Assembly (NCBI RefSeq): GCF_014805685.1
Contig: NC_060886.1
Span: forward strand, 29,547,362 to 29,611,361
DNA length: 64,000 nucleotides
Direction: 5' to 3'
DNA from: Silurus meridionalis
Lineage: Eukaryota > Chordata > Actinopteri > Siluriformes > Siluridae
Positions 1 to 10,625 of the stretch are shown here, in pieces (position 1 is the stretch's first letter; the number at the start of each line of letters is the position of its first letter). The translations under genes and the position numbers were made by a program. The notes under the pieces were generated by a model, which was given only the letters and a program-made list of their open reading frames with translations, was not told the origin of the DNA and did no database searches.

Positions 1-529
1 TGTAATTGATTAAACTGTTTATTTGACTAATGCAGCGAGAGCATGAGCATTGAAAATGATCACATAGTGGAAAGGAAAAAAAAAATCTCGCATCGCATAT
101 CCTCAGCGGCGCGCTAGCGGGGCTTTTTCTATCCTTTTGTTTGAGGGAACCGAACTGTTATTTAATGTGCATCTCTGTAATTAATTTGGAAAATGAGACT
201 ACCTCATCCATGACTGATGCCTGGGCCCGCAAATTGGCAGCCAGAGGGCTCGGCTGGTTCATTATGAAGCGGCGAGATAATTTTCACAAATCCATCATCG
301 TGCGGGTTATCTGATGAACGAACGCGGCGGTAAACAAAAGGGCCGAGCGTTTCGCCAAGCTTTCGTCCGTCGAAGCCTGTCTGAGTCGAACGCATCCGTC
401 TGATCCAGCAGGACTCGGAAAGAGACGCTGCCGCCTTGGATCTGATCAGGATGGTAAAAGAAAGGATTTGAATTCCAGGGTAAATGATGATGGCCTGAAA
501 AAAGGGACTTTCTTGGATAATTAGGCCCC
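1..529. other. Unique non-coding sequence, possibly conserved element
   Basis: No repeat or exon is recognisable. Positions about 205-400 are non-repetitive, of mixed composition and rich in short motifs such as gataattttcaca and ggttatctgatga, a texture often seen in conserved non-coding elements. The 63-codon minus-strand frame here resembles no protein I know. By inference the block is first-intron sequence of the minus-strand gene whose first exon is at 11610-11691. Confidence 0.3.
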
Positions 530-655
530 TGGGTTGGGGGTCTGGATGGGATGTGGAGGGTTGGGGGTCTGGATGGGATGTGGGAGGTTTTGGGGGTCTG
601 GATGGGATGTCGAGGGTTGGGAGTCTGGATGGGATGTCAAGGTTTGGGGGGCTTA
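530..655 (+). repeat. G-rich 26-29 bp minisatellite
   Basis: About four and a half units share the core tctggatgggatgt (starts near 541, 568, 597 and 623), with linkers of the type gggttggggg. The plus strand carries many runs of three to six G. The array abuts a Tc1 remnant, so an open frame crosses both; that frame is an accident. Confidence 0.85.
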
Positions 656-765
656 AATCTAGTAAAACATCTTCCCAGAAGAGTGGAGAGTATTATGAGA
701 GGAAATGAAACTCGTGCGGAAAGGGATGTTCACACAAACTCAGATGTCCACAAACGTCTGCACGT
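645..765 (+). mobile_element. Tc1-derived short element, 3' fragment
   Basis: The frame reads LVKHLPRRVE, the conserved C-terminal end of Tc1-like transposases (family form LVEHLPRRVEA). It is followed by decayed 3' sequence and a relic of the terminal repeat (gatgtccacaaacgt). Only the end of the element survives. Confidence 0.8.
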
Positions 766-1299
766 GTTCTGTAGTGGTGTGTATAACTGCTGTATTTTCA
801 TTCATCATTAAATATCAAACGAGGTCTGAGGTCTGAACAGGAGGAAAAAAAAAAGAACAGCAGGTCAGCATTTACGACCGAGTACGGCGTATTTCTTCCA
901 GAGAAAATTGTTTTTTTTCTTTTTTTCTCTTTTTCTGTTGGGGGAAAATGTTGAAAGCTATTGTTGCACAGCGGAGTGTAGCGGCTGAAAAGAAATACAA
1001 AAAAACCTCAACGCTTGCTTCAGATTTCTGAAAATGGATCGCTTTTTGGGGAACTATCCAGCCTTGTCTTGTCATACTTCTTGAAAGATAATGCTTTTAT
1101 AGAAAAAAACTGTTTTGTTTCATATTAAAGCTTTGAAATGGAGATGGACCGAGCGGATCGGTCTGTCTGTAATCCAGCCGAGCATGAGTCTGGGGTTTTC
1201 GTCGCATTCCTACGACTTTTAGTCCTGAATGGAAAATGACTTTAAATCGATCGAATACGTGTTTGTATATAATGTATACAGTATATACATTAGCTATAA
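766..1299. other. No recognisable feature
   Basis: AT-rich sequence with poly-T near 909-925. Short frames on both strands look random. I see no repeat, exon or RNA gene. Confidence 0.5.
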
Positions 1300-1770
1300 C
1301 AAAGTGATGCATCAATTAAAAAAAGGGATACAAGTTGTATCGCAATGCATCATATTTAAAATATTTGCATCAGTAAAAACGATGAATTGATATAGAACTA
1401 TTAATAGATGCACAATACTTTTAATTATTTAGAAATTTGATGTTTATATTTGATGTGGTGCTTCTGCTGCGTGAATACAACATATCACAATGCTACGCTG
1501 TCCTGAGAGTCACAGATTAGCATGGCAGAGGTAGAGCTGTAACTTCCTTGTTTTTTGCACTACAATGGCGCGTTAGATGTTAAATTGCACTTAAGTAAAT
1601 CGACGAACCCAAGAAATAAAAGCGTTCTATCTGTACCACAGTGAATTGCATAGCATCGTAATAGGGGTGACTCGTATCGCATCGGTAGCGGCTTCATATG
1701 CTTCTTTAATGTATCGTATCGTTTAGATGCGAATCGCAATAGCCTCGGTTATAGAGACATGCCTAATATA
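1300..1770 (+). mobile_element. hAT/ZBED-like dispersed repeat, copy 1
   Basis: It shares ordered blocks with 19300-19920 and 44005-44545: tatcgcaatgcatc, atttgcatcagtaaaaac, ttagcatggcagaggtag, and a closing block near atgcgaatcgcaatagcctc. In all three copies the phrase atggcagaggtagagctg would encode MAEVEL. Here the next codon is TAA. I take it as a deletion derivative of a transposon that once had a coding region; the hAT/ZBED assignment is from memory of similar fish repeats and is unverified. Confidence 0.6.
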
Positions 1771-2004
1771 TACAGACACGTACATACAGACACTTTCTGA
1801 CACAAACATAAACAAAAGGTTCATTTCAACACATCTAATATTGGTTTTGTTTCCATGGCAACTGTTTATAGATCCCGATTTGTACAGCAGAACCCCAAAA
1901 TACACAAACACTACTAATACCAAACGCCTACGTATTGCACAATATTGTACTGATAAAACCTGTAGATATGCACTGAGTTATTATAAGTTTATTCACATCG
2001 GGTG
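1771..2004. other. No recognisable feature
   Basis: Unique AT-rich sequence between two transposon remnants. Overlapping frames on the two strands (105 and 66 codons) show no recognisable protein features. Confidence 0.45.
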
Positions 2005-2009
2005 CCATG

Positions 2010-2455
2010 TTTGGACACAAAAGTTTGCGGACACCTGGCTATAAGTTTAGTACGCATTTTTCCAACATCCAATTCCACATTTAGTCCCATTTGCTGTTGT
2101 GATCGTCTCTAATTGTCTGGGAAGATGTTCCACTAGATTTTGGCGTTGCTTGTAGAGATTCATTAAGCCACAAGGGTGTGAGTAAAGTCAGGTTCTGATG
2201 TAGGTGAGGTGAGGAGCCCTAATGGTTGAGATCGGAGTTTTAGCGCAGAATATTTTTTATTCCGATCCCATGCAAACCACATGTTCACGGAGCTGGCTTT
2301 GAACACAGGAACATTGTCCTGCTGGAACAGGTTTGGGGTCTCCTGGTTTAAGTGAAGGGGAAATGTTTTACCTTCAGCTTTGTGGTTTGGAGAAGAAGCA
2401 CATATGGCTGGAGAACTCAGGTGTCTTCATTATTTTTGTCCATGTAACAGGGAGT
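2010..2455 (-). mobile_element. Tc1-derived short element, nearly full length
   Basis: Read on the minus strand it follows the order seen in all long copies: a terminal block ending with the tag acatatggctgg, the tracts ctggaacaggtttgg and ggaacattgtcctg, the C-terminal transposase block (cttcccagacaat, decayed), and the other terminal repeat with tttgcggacacctgg at about 2023. Frameshifts are present throughout. Confidence 0.85.
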
Positions 2456-2771
2456 TAAAAAGTAAGATCTGTCCTTGATAACTGAAAACTCTCATTGTTG
2501 GCAAATGGAACAAACACACTCTTAAATATTTATATCAACAAGAAAACTTTAGAGGTGAGTGTAAATACAGTATTACGGAATTGGTTTGAAATGCTCTGGA
2601 GCTATATGCAGCTAGAGATGCTAATGCTCTTTGTATAGATTCCTGAACTTGGTAGTTACAAACAATAACTGAAGGAACAATCACAGTTCCAGTATTCAAA
2701 CCTTTCTTACAAAAAAAAAGCTTTTTTATTGGATTCAAATGATATATTTATTGACGGAACAGCGGCCATTC
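2456..2771. other. No recognisable feature
   Basis: AT-rich unique DNA. The 67-codon minus-strand frame has no recognisable domain. Confidence 0.45.
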
Positions 2772-2869
2772 TACGGTACTGTCCAAGGTTCTGAAGTCGT
2801 GTCTCAGCTTCATGGCTTCCAAGGTAACTTTATTGAATAAACGTTTTATACAGTAGCAGGCGTAAAAGC
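2772..2869 (+). repeat. ~98-bp direct repeat, copy A
   Basis: It matches 3686-3784 with substitutions. Shared pieces are gtccaaggtt, gaagtcgtgtc, gcttca, ggcttc and gaataaacgtt. The copies lie about 915 bp apart in the same orientation. Confidence 0.8.
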
Positions 2870-3685
2870 CATGAGCACTCTCATTACACTTTCATCCTTC
2901 GGTTTCAATGAAAAGCTTTTAGGTCAGATCTTTTTTTTTTTTTGGACGCGAAAGCTAACATGTCTGTAGCTCGGCTAGAATTTCTTCAGTTATACAAAAG
3001 CTCAGACTGCTCTGGATCTGAATACAGATGAACAAAAGCATGTAGGCTGTTGCTCCGGTACACAATATGATTCTTTACAATATTGCAAAGTATATAAAAG
3101 AGAGGTTTTTTTAATAACAGATAATGAACAATTCAGTGCAAATATAGTTGAATATTATAGTTAACTTTCTGCCCTGTTACTTTTTGATGTTCTACTAAGA
3201 TAAGGGCTAATATCTATAGCGATTCTGTATATACTGGTTCATGTAAAATTTTTGGCAAAAAAAAATAAAACAATTTGTATTGCATGGAATTAATGCTCTT
3301 CTTTTGAAAACATTCTATAAAAATACACTTGCAAACCCTATGATCTGTCTACCTATCTATAATCCATTCAGACCTTTCCCCAATTCCTTTCACAGCTCCT
3401 GCTTTCACTCTTTTGATCACTCCGCATTCGGACTCGGGCCGTATAAGAAAGTGCACACTTTGATTCCTTAGTAAGTGAATGTCAGGCATTATTCACATCT
3501 GCACACAACCTCGCTTTTCTACCAACACACACACACACACGCCTCTCTTCCTTATTCCTTTCAGCCGTCTTACAGGTCTGAAAAGGTATCCGTATTTCCG
3601 ATGGCGACTTTTTTCCGCTTATAAAAGCATGCCTTATTAAATCCGAAACGTCACGCTGTGATGCACTTCCGAACAACGTCTATTG
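2870..3685. other. Unique sequence between the direct repeats
   Basis: AT-rich, with poly-T near 2931-2942 and a short (ac)n at about 3525-3540. No exon or transposon was recognised. Confidence 0.5.
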
Positions 3686-3784
3686 TACCGCCACGGTCCA
3701 AGGTTATGGAAGTCGTGTCCCGGCTTCAAGGCTTCGAAGGCGACTTCATGGAATAAACGTTGGACATTCGTCGGAAGGTGAAAG
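3686..3784 (+). repeat. ~98-bp direct repeat, copy B
   Basis: Diverged partner of 2772-2869, with the same gtccaaggtt to gaataaacgtt framework. Confidence 0.8.
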
Positions 3785-4461
3785 CATTTGTTCGACTTTT
3801 TCGAACTTTTTTAACGAATTGAGTGCCTTTGTGTCATGTCATTAAATATCTGTCTCACTCTGTATGGACATGGAACTATAGGATACTATGGTCTGTACGG
3901 CAGTTACGAGTTACGACAGTAAAAATAAATACATTGTGAAAATATTAAAATTTTCGTACGATACGTTGGGACGCTGCCAATATGTGCCCTCTTTCACAAA
4001 TGGTCGACAGAGTTTATTTGTCTCGGTGTTAGAGGGCGTATTTTTTTCTGCTTTTGGTGTTTTAAAGCCCAATTTTAACTCTCGTCTCTCTTTTTTTCAT
4101 CGGCACCCTGGACATTGAAACAGAAAGCGTCCGGCCACGCCCTCCACTCGTGAACAGGCGCTCGTCCACGCACCTGCTGCCGGGAACATACAGTATATAT
4201 CATATAGTTTATACATTACGGTGGTGTAATTTGCTCTGTTTTGCTAAATGATGTACTGTGATTTGTTAATGTGTTTATCAGAACGCATCTCCATCCGGAA
4301 CTACCTGTAATTATATATGTATATAAGAATCTTTGATAGATGATTCAGCAACTTCTGTATTATCTCATATTTATAGCCCTGGGTAACAGGAAATCATGGT
4401 TAAACAATGTGAAATAACAATGTAATATACACTTTATGATCAAATACTAACCATAACGTTG
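3785..4461. other. No recognisable feature
   Basis: Unique sequence, AT-rich towards 4461. No exon or repeat recognised. Confidence 0.45.
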
Positions 4462-5255
4462 ATACCGTATTTTTCGGACTATAAGCCGCTACTTTTTTCC
4501 CCCGTTTTGAACCCCGCGGCTTAAACAACAAAGCGGCTTATTTATGAGATTTTCCTGGGTTTTTCCCGGTTTCACAAACTTCAAGCCAAAAAACTGAACC
4601 CCATAACAATGAAACCAATGAAATTTCCGAACGGAAACGAAAAAACGCACCTCACCTGTGTTCTGAGCTGCACGGGTTTGGGAGAAAAAACTTCCATCGG
4701 GTGATTTTTAAACGTACGACGATGCCAAAAGATAAACTCCCGAGAGAAATAGTTGTGAAAAGAAGGAGGAAGACAGTGAACAATGACTTTCTTGGTAGGC
4801 TACTGTTTAGATACAAGCCGTTGTAACGCGTTGAGTCTGGGTGAAGGGAGAGCTCGCTAACTCCAGGTACAACAGAAATCATATAAGCACAGACAGGTTT
4901 CCAAAACTCGTGCTTTTTTATTTTTCTTGGCAACAGCGTTAACGGTTAGTCAAAGAAACTTAGAAATGAGCATCAGAAAATAATAAGGACATATTCCTCG
5001 GTCTTGCACACATGCAGTAATACCGGAAAATTGTGGCGGCATGCTATTCCCAAAATACCGCTATGCTCCTAAATGAAGTGCAACATATTTCACCCGTTGC
5101 ACCGTGTAACAGACACTGTCTTTCGTTAAAGCCTGTGTAAAGTTCATTAGTTTCAGCGTAGACCTGCGGCTTATTTATGTTCAAAATAAAAATCTTTGTC
5201 AAATTCAGTGGGTGCGGCTTATATATGGGTGCGCTTTATAGTCCGGAAATTATGG
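4462..5255. mobile_element. DNA transposon or large MITE with CGGACTATAAG termini
   Basis: The left end, ataccgtatttttcggacta, is mirrored at the right end, where the reverse complement reads ccataatttccggactataa. A subterminal phrase, gcggcttatttatg, occurs near both ends (about 4531 and 5165). The ~790-bp interior has only short frames and no recognisable transposase, so it is probably non-autonomous. This terminal sequence is widespread in fish genomes in my recollection, but I cannot assign the superfamily. Confidence 0.7.
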
Positions 5256-5289
5256 AATGTTCTTTCTAAACATTCCTTTGCGCATTTTC

Positions 5290-5450
5290 CTGTTGCTGAA
5301 CGAGCACAAATGTCCACAATCACATTCCAAATTCTAGTGGAACATCTTCCCAGAAGAGTGGAGGTTATTATGGAGGTTATAAATGGAGGAAAGAGTGAAG
5401 GTTATTATAAATGGAGAACTACACGTGGAATGAGATGTTCAGAAACGTAT
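5290..5450 (+). mobile_element. Tc1-derived short element, 3' fragment
   Basis: The frame reads LVEHLPRRVEVIME, the C-terminal transposase signature, preceded by the decayed gaacgagcacaaatgtccac block and followed by tggaatgagatgttc. It sits about 35 bp from the CGGACTATAAG element. Confidence 0.85.
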
Positions 5451-7056
5451 CGATGTCGGAAATGAATCTCTTCTGTCGGGAAAATCGTTTTCTATCTAAT
5501 GTACCTATGGACAGGTTCGGGAGCCTCCTTGAGAGCTTCAAAAATCGCTTTTTAAAAAGCTCTAGAGGCCTAAAATGATCGCCTCTGTAGGTCAAGCAAG
5601 GTTAAAAACCCCATCATTTTTGTTTATACAACTTTCATTTCATGATTTAACCATTTCCCTTTGTATTTAATACAGAATAAACAATTCTCTGTGATTGCTT
5701 TTACGATTTGAGATATTTTAAAGAAAACTGGTGGTTCTTCTTTATTCATGGGGAGGGGAATCACCAAATTTGGCAAATCTGAGTTGGAATTTATTGAAAC
5801 ATATAATTCGACCGAATGCGTATTTTTTTTGTCAATCTTGCATGTTTTTATGTCATGTTTTCTTGTCAAATGTCATTTCAAAATCAGACTTCAGCGCAAT
5901 TACACATGAATACAGCTTCGTAGTACTTAGTGGTAATATTTGTTTGTTTGTTTTTTTATTAAAATGCTGTAAACTGTCATGGGATCGCCATAAAATCTCT
6001 TAAGCAAGCAAATAAACCGATAACAGTGGGGGGAAAAAAAAAAGCCGTGCTATAATCTTTAAGCATGTGTATCAAACCCTCCCGCTGGTTCAGGTTCAGT
6101 CCTACTCCGCAGGGGATCCGCCTTTTAAAAGCCTCCTATGTTTGACCTTATAATGCAGAAATGAACAACTCGATCGCGCTAATGTTGCGGTCGAAAGTTC
6201 AATAACCTTCTACTTACGCCCACACACACAAGCGCGCGCACACGTATACACAAAAACGCACGAGAACCCCAACTGAGAGAATGAATGCAATTTAAACCCA
6301 CATCTCTGCTCTAGAGCTGTAAAGATAATCTTGACGTGTGTGTGGGGGGGAGGGGGGATGAGGAAGACAAAAAAAGGAGGAATTTTATCCTGGATAGATT
6401 CAGCCATGCAATCGGTCTCTCTATCGTCGGTCCATTACTATGGAATGAATATGCATGCACTTTATCTGACAGCGCAGCTTTCGCTCGTAGCTTTCTGGCT
6501 GCTTGTGTTCCAAATCGATGCCCACATGACCCGCTCTTGGCAGGAGCTGCACTTGGGATTCGCGGCGACTACTTTTCATAGACACCTTGATTGTAAGCAC
6601 TAAATACAAACCCGAGATCGAAGTGCTTTAATTCCGCAGGTCTTCGCCGAGGCAAGTGCAAAGCCGCTCGTCTGAGCCGCCTGATCCGAGTGCTCGATCA
6701 GACCTCGACTGTAAATCTGTTGCAGGAAATTTGTGAATATCACAGTTCTAACCGCGCCTAAACGTGTAGCCTCGTACGATTATATACAACACGCCTGATT
6801 AGATTTACTTAAAGACTTTACCGCTAGCCTGAACCGTACCGTCTCTTGGGAAACGAGGTCCAATTCATTTTCGGCAGCATTGCGTTGCACGCTGGCTTCC
6901 TGGGGTCTCATCTTTTCCAGTTTTGCCCTGACGATCTTCCTCGTTATCGATCGCATCTGTTCCTTATTGCGCGGCGTTCTCCGTGGACGCGCCGCATAAT
7001 CGGATTTGTATGGCACGTAGAAACCCTCTAGGAGCCATCCAGGTGCATACAGAGCC
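5451..7056. other. Mostly unique intronic sequence
   Basis: No exon or transposon is recognised across about 1.6 kb. There is a short alternating (ca)/(cg) tract near 6220-6260 and a G-run near 6343-6357. Positions 6600-6760 and 6840-7000 are GC-richer and non-repetitive. Overlapping frames at 6331-6609 and 6780-7124 look random. Confidence 0.45.
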
Positions 7057-7130
7057 GTATGTCCACTCTTCTGGGAAGGCTTTCCACTAGATTTTGGAGC
7101 ATGCATGTGGGGACGAGTGATCATTCAGAG
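7057..7130 (-). mobile_element. Tc1-derived fragment
   Basis: The sequence ccactcttctgggaaggctt, followed by tccactagattttggagca, is the reverse complement of the C-terminal transposase block. The remainder is missing. Confidence 0.8.
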
Positions 7131-7181
7131 TATTCTGGGGTTCAGTCAGGCTTCCAGAAAGACATTTTTCCTCTGCAGCCC

Positions 7182-7288
7182 TGTTCTGTAATTTTCCCTG
7201 GAATTAAGAGGTTGAAACACTGTTCCACGGTGACGACACCCCAGGAACAGTGTTTCAACCTCTTAATTCCAGGGAAAATTACAGAACA
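7182..7288. repeat. Perfect 45-bp inverted repeat with 17-nt loop
   Basis: Left arm 7182-7226 (starts tgttctgtaattttccctgg) and right arm 7244-7288 (ends gggaaaattacagaaca) are exact reverse complements; the loop is 7227-7243. The left arm plus loop aligns loosely with the middle of the short Tc1 elements (gaactaggagacccaaacctgttccagcatgac), so it looks like a Tc1-derived segment followed by an inverted copy of itself. A transcript from either strand would fold into a 45-bp duplex. Confidence 0.95.
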
Positions 7289-7303
7289 CAGGGACACCCT
7301 ATA

Positions 7304-7634
7304 CCAGTGGTTCTGAAACTTTTTCTATACCTCACTTTTAAGCAACACCCCAGAAAATGTTAATGGAAAATTTTCTAATTTAAAAATGTCTAAATTATTC
7401 AGAAACATGAATAACATCGAGTTCAAAAATAGAGAAAGTCAAAGTGTGTTAGGAACCCATACTGACATTGTTTTACTTGTTTGAGTGTATAAAATGTATG
7501 TTTTATAAAGAAAATCGTAAATAAGGATTTACTTAAAAAAAAATTATTATATAAATTCTGCCGTTTATTGCGCCTCACCTGTCATGTCTTCATTCCCCAC
7601 TAGGGGAGCACAACCCACGATTTGAGAATCACTG
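7304..7634. mobile_element. hAT-like MITE
   Basis: It begins cagtggttctgaaactttt and ends with the inverted counterpart gatttgagaatcactg. Termini of this form are typical of hAT elements. The flanks ccctatac and ttttatac agree at 6 of 8 positions, as expected for a decayed 8-bp target duplication. The ~330-bp interior is AT-rich and non-coding. Confidence 0.75.
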
Positions 7635-7726
7635 TTTTATACAATGGTGTATACCACATGTGTGTGATAGTCAGGAGTCCTACATAAAGTACTTTTGGCC
7701 ATATAATATATTCTTGTCCCTGTTAA

Positions 7727-7860
7727 AATGCTGTATAAACGTTTAACACATTCTTCTGGGAACAACTTCCCAGAAGAATGGTGGTTAATCAAACACCAAT
7801 GTTACACCCCCCGGTGTCCAGATTCTATAACTCGACAATGCAGTTATAATGATGTTTCAC
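7727..7860. mobile_element. Two head-to-head Tc1 fragments forming a short palindrome
   Basis: At 7749-7762 cattcttctgggaa is followed after 4 nt by its exact reverse complement ttcccagaagaatg (7767-7780). Both arms are the conserved C-terminal block of the short Tc1 element, one on each strand, so two fragments meet here. The rest of each is badly decayed. Confidence 0.7.
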
Positions 7861-8039
7861 AGGAACTCCTGCCGGTCATAAAGGCTGGAATATCTGCAAT
7901 CGCTCTTCATTTGCGCTCTTCATTATATCAGGATTATCAGTGATTCGCACACGGAGACATTGCAGTCCACCGAGCGCCAAAAAAAAGGCTTTTCCTGCGC
8001 AGCTTTCTTCATTTCACCTTCAATAACTGCCATTAAATA
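7861..8039. other. No recognisable feature
   Basis: Short unique interval between transposon remnants. Confidence 0.4.
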
Positions 8040-8260
8040 GACGTAATTTGAGATTGGATTCATGAATATAGTCAAGAGCATTCAATTCCACTCCAGCAGG
8101 GTCAGAGTCCAGCACAGTTTGCTGATTTTCCCCTGACTCAGCTCCCCATTTAATCACCGGGTTTAGACGCTGGATAGGGAGAAGGTCCTCCAGGGCCGGA
8201 CTTGGTGACCCCCATGCCGTCCTATAGTACTCGCTCATCGTCTTCCAGCCGTCCACCGAA
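8040..8260 (-). mobile_element. MITE-like dispersed repeat (CCTGGAGGACC type)
   Basis: On the minus strand it reads ggccctggaggaccttctcc, then aaaatcagcaaactgtgc and ctgctggagtgga. This resembles a widespread fish repeat that begins with a 'tcctggagggcc' phrase and ends with its inverted form. A 194-codon minus-strand frame covering 8020-8604 runs through it and through homopolymer tracts; I do not regard it as a gene. Confidence 0.5.
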
Positions 8261-8795
8261 CTCAATCTAACGCTTGTTTCAAACGGCTGTCGGCCACCTC
8301 TGCGATTCCTCCAGGGTGATTTTTTTTCTTCTTTTTTTTTTCTTAAGGTTTTAGAATTATCGATTTTTTTCCCAGCTCCGTGATGCGTGACTGAACTGAC
8401 GACTGCAAAAAAAAAGAAGCTAATAAAAGGCCTCGCGACACCACACAGATGCGACTGGAGGAATTGACTACAGTTGATGAAAGCTAGAAAAAAAAAAAAG
8501 CAGAAATTGCAAGGGGGAGAAATAATAATAATAACAAAAAATATCTGGTAGCGGGAGAGTAAGAAAATAACTGTGCTGCAGCACTTTGACCGACGATTGT
8601 ACATACTTTAACAGTGGGAAAAAAAAAAAGTAAATATTGCTGTGGAGAGGGTCAGGAGTTGCAGGTTTTAGATTAATTGAATTGATGGACTTTGGATTTA
8701 CAATGTTTCAACTTGGGCCCAGATAATAAATAAATAATAATAAATATATATAAAATAAATAAATATTATGAATAATATATACAATATAAATATAT
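8261..8795. other. AT-rich unique sequence
   Basis: Contains several poly-A/T runs and an (ata)/(taa)-rich stretch at about 8720-8790. No exon recognised. Confidence 0.45.
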
Positions 8796-8870
8796 TATGG
8801 TCAGAAAGGTCATGGGTTCAAATACCAGCACCAGGTACAAGGCCCTCAACAATAATTGAGATAAAAATGA
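8796..8870 (+). mobile_element. tRNA-derived SINE fragment
   Basis: The phrase ggtcatgggttcaaatacca (B-box-like ggttcaaat) followed by gcaccaggtacaaggccctcaac matches the interior of the SINE 50 bp downstream. The A-box end is lost. Confidence 0.7.
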
Positions 8871-8918
8871 GACAAATGAGATAATAAATGGGATGTACTT
8901 AAAAATCATATGTGAAAG

Positions 8919-9065
8919 GGGTAGCTCAGTGGTTAAGGCTTTGCATCGGAAGGTGATGAGTTCAAATCCCAGCACCACCAAGCTGCCCTCGGGCAAGGCT
9001 CTCAACCCTCAACTGCTTAGTTGTAAGTCGCTCTGGATACAGGCTTCTGCCAAAAGCCATAAACG
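8919..9065 (+). mobile_element. tRNA-derived SINE, complete
   Basis: The tRNA-like head has an A-box region (tagctcagtggttaaggc) and a B-box region (gagttcaaatccc), followed by the body (gggcaaggctctcaaccctcaa) and the tail gtaagtcgctctggatacag, which is typical of fish tRNA-SINEs. The tail of such SINEs usually matches a partner LINE; none with that tail is seen here. The family name is not verified. Confidence 0.85.
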
Positions 9066-9077
9066 TTGTATAATATC

Positions 9078-9103
9078 TCAGATGGATGGATGGATGGATG
9101 GAG
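9078..9103 (+). repeat. (GATG)n microsatellite at SINE 3' end
   Basis: About six units of atgg just 3' of the SINE. Confidence 0.8.
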
Positions 9104-9940
9104 AGAAAAGTACTGTGACCTCTTCACACGCAATTTTTGAAACTTGACCTTATCCGATATCTTGTTCCTCCAAAATGCACAATGCCCAAATATTTGTCCT
9201 GGCCCAAGAGGAAAAAAAAATCCGAGTCCCATCTCATGTCATGTTGGGACCCCGGTGTGTCCCTGAGCTCCAGATAAGAGGCATGTCGTTGCCTTATTGG
9301 AGACATCGGATCCAAAAGGACATCCCGTCGTTAGGCCACTCGGAGACGTCGGCCGCTCGGGGAGAGACAGCAGACGCCCATTATCTCTGTCACCTGACAC
9401 ACACGACACGGCCGAGGTTTTACTCTTTAATGTCTCTGTGGGTGAACCTGAGAGCATCCATTTTGCTTGTCCTGGCTGTTTTCATCCGATCCTGTCAGAA
9501 GGGATTCGGGAGCCGGTGGCTCATAAATGATGGACGAGGTTTTTATCGTTCCTGTTCCGTCATATTTTGGATTGTAGAGCCGCCAGTTTTTTTTTTTTTT
9601 TTTTTTGAGAGAGAGAGAGAAAATGAGATTTGATCCTTCCGCAAATATTTGATGTAGTCTCTCCTTGATTACTTGATATTACCGCGGAATTTGCGCGCCG
9701 GTTCGGGCGCTGATGGAAAGGTTTTTCTGGAGAAAGAGTGATATTTGATTATGCAATCGGCTCCTTATTATACGTTGTGTTTACTATCGGCTGTCTGTCA
9801 ACAGTCTGAAGGGAAAAGGGGACGACACTAAACTGTGGACCTTTTACTTTGCTTGTCTTTTTGGACACTTCATGTAGTATTTCAGACTCGGAAAAGTGGA
9901 GGCTGTGGACCTGAAGATCCAAGATGTACTTTTTCTATCT
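9104..9940. other. Unique intronic sequence, partly GC-rich
   Basis: Positions about 9300-9420 are GC-rich and non-repetitive (gagacgtcggccgctcgggg) and could be a conserved element. Poly-T at about 9589-9606 is followed by (ga)n. Overlapping frames on both strands in 9124-9633 have no recognisable domains. Confidence 0.45.
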
Positions 9941-9944
9941 CTCT

Positions 9945-9945
9945 C

Positions 9946-10018
<73 letters not shown>

Positions 10019-10269
10019 ATATCTACATTTTTTTCTTACTGCCTGTCTCTCTAGCTATTTTTCGGTCTGTCTGTCCATCTGTATTTCTCTCAATCTATAT
10101 GTCTGTCTGTCTATGATTTTATTTCTGTCCGTATTTTTTTCTGCTTATTTTTCTCTCTCTCTCTCTCTCTCTCCCACTGTCCATCGGCTTTCTTTCTATA
10201 TATCTATATTTCTCTCGGTCTGTCTTTCTCTCTGTTTGCCTGTCTCCTGTTTGTCTTTTTCACTGCTTA

Positions 10270-10327
<58 letters not shown>

Positions 10328-10439
10328 CTCTACCTGTTTGTCTGTATCTCTCTCTGTCTGCCTGTCTGTTCTCTCTATCTATCTGTATGTCTCACTATCT
10401 GCTTGGCTTTCTGCCTATCTCTCTGTCTGTCTCTCTTGT

Positions 10440-10472
<33 letters not shown>

Positions 10473-10625
10473 GCCTACATGTCTCTCCATGTGCCTATCT
10501 TCACCACTTTCCCTCTGTCTGTGGTTCTATCTATCTGTCTGTCTGCCTGTATGTCTCTCCATCTGTCTGTCTGCCTCTCCACCACTTGTATTCCTCTCCC
10601 TCTATCTGTCTGTCCATCTTCAGAA
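9945..10625. repeat. Compound tetranucleotide/dinucleotide microsatellite (TCTA, TGTC, CT)
   Basis: It holds about 18 units of tcta (to about 10017), a decayed tctg/ctct stretch, about 13 units of tgtc (10272-10324), and (ct)n at about 10445-10470. On the other strand this is GATA/GACA. The long plus-strand frames of S/L/C/Y repeats are translations of the array and not genes. Confidence 0.95.

Noticed and set aside
6210..6260. Z-DNA-forming promoter
   Set aside because: Only a short alternating CA/CG tract; no exon, CpG island or start-site signal nearby.
8020..8604. 194-codon minus-strand frame
   Set aside because: It spans a MITE-like repeat and several poly-A/T runs; no domain, start context or splice pattern supports it.
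8919..8995. Functional tRNA gene in the other SINE family
   Set aside because: A and B boxes are present but the cloverleaf does not close and the same head recurs in many decayed copies.
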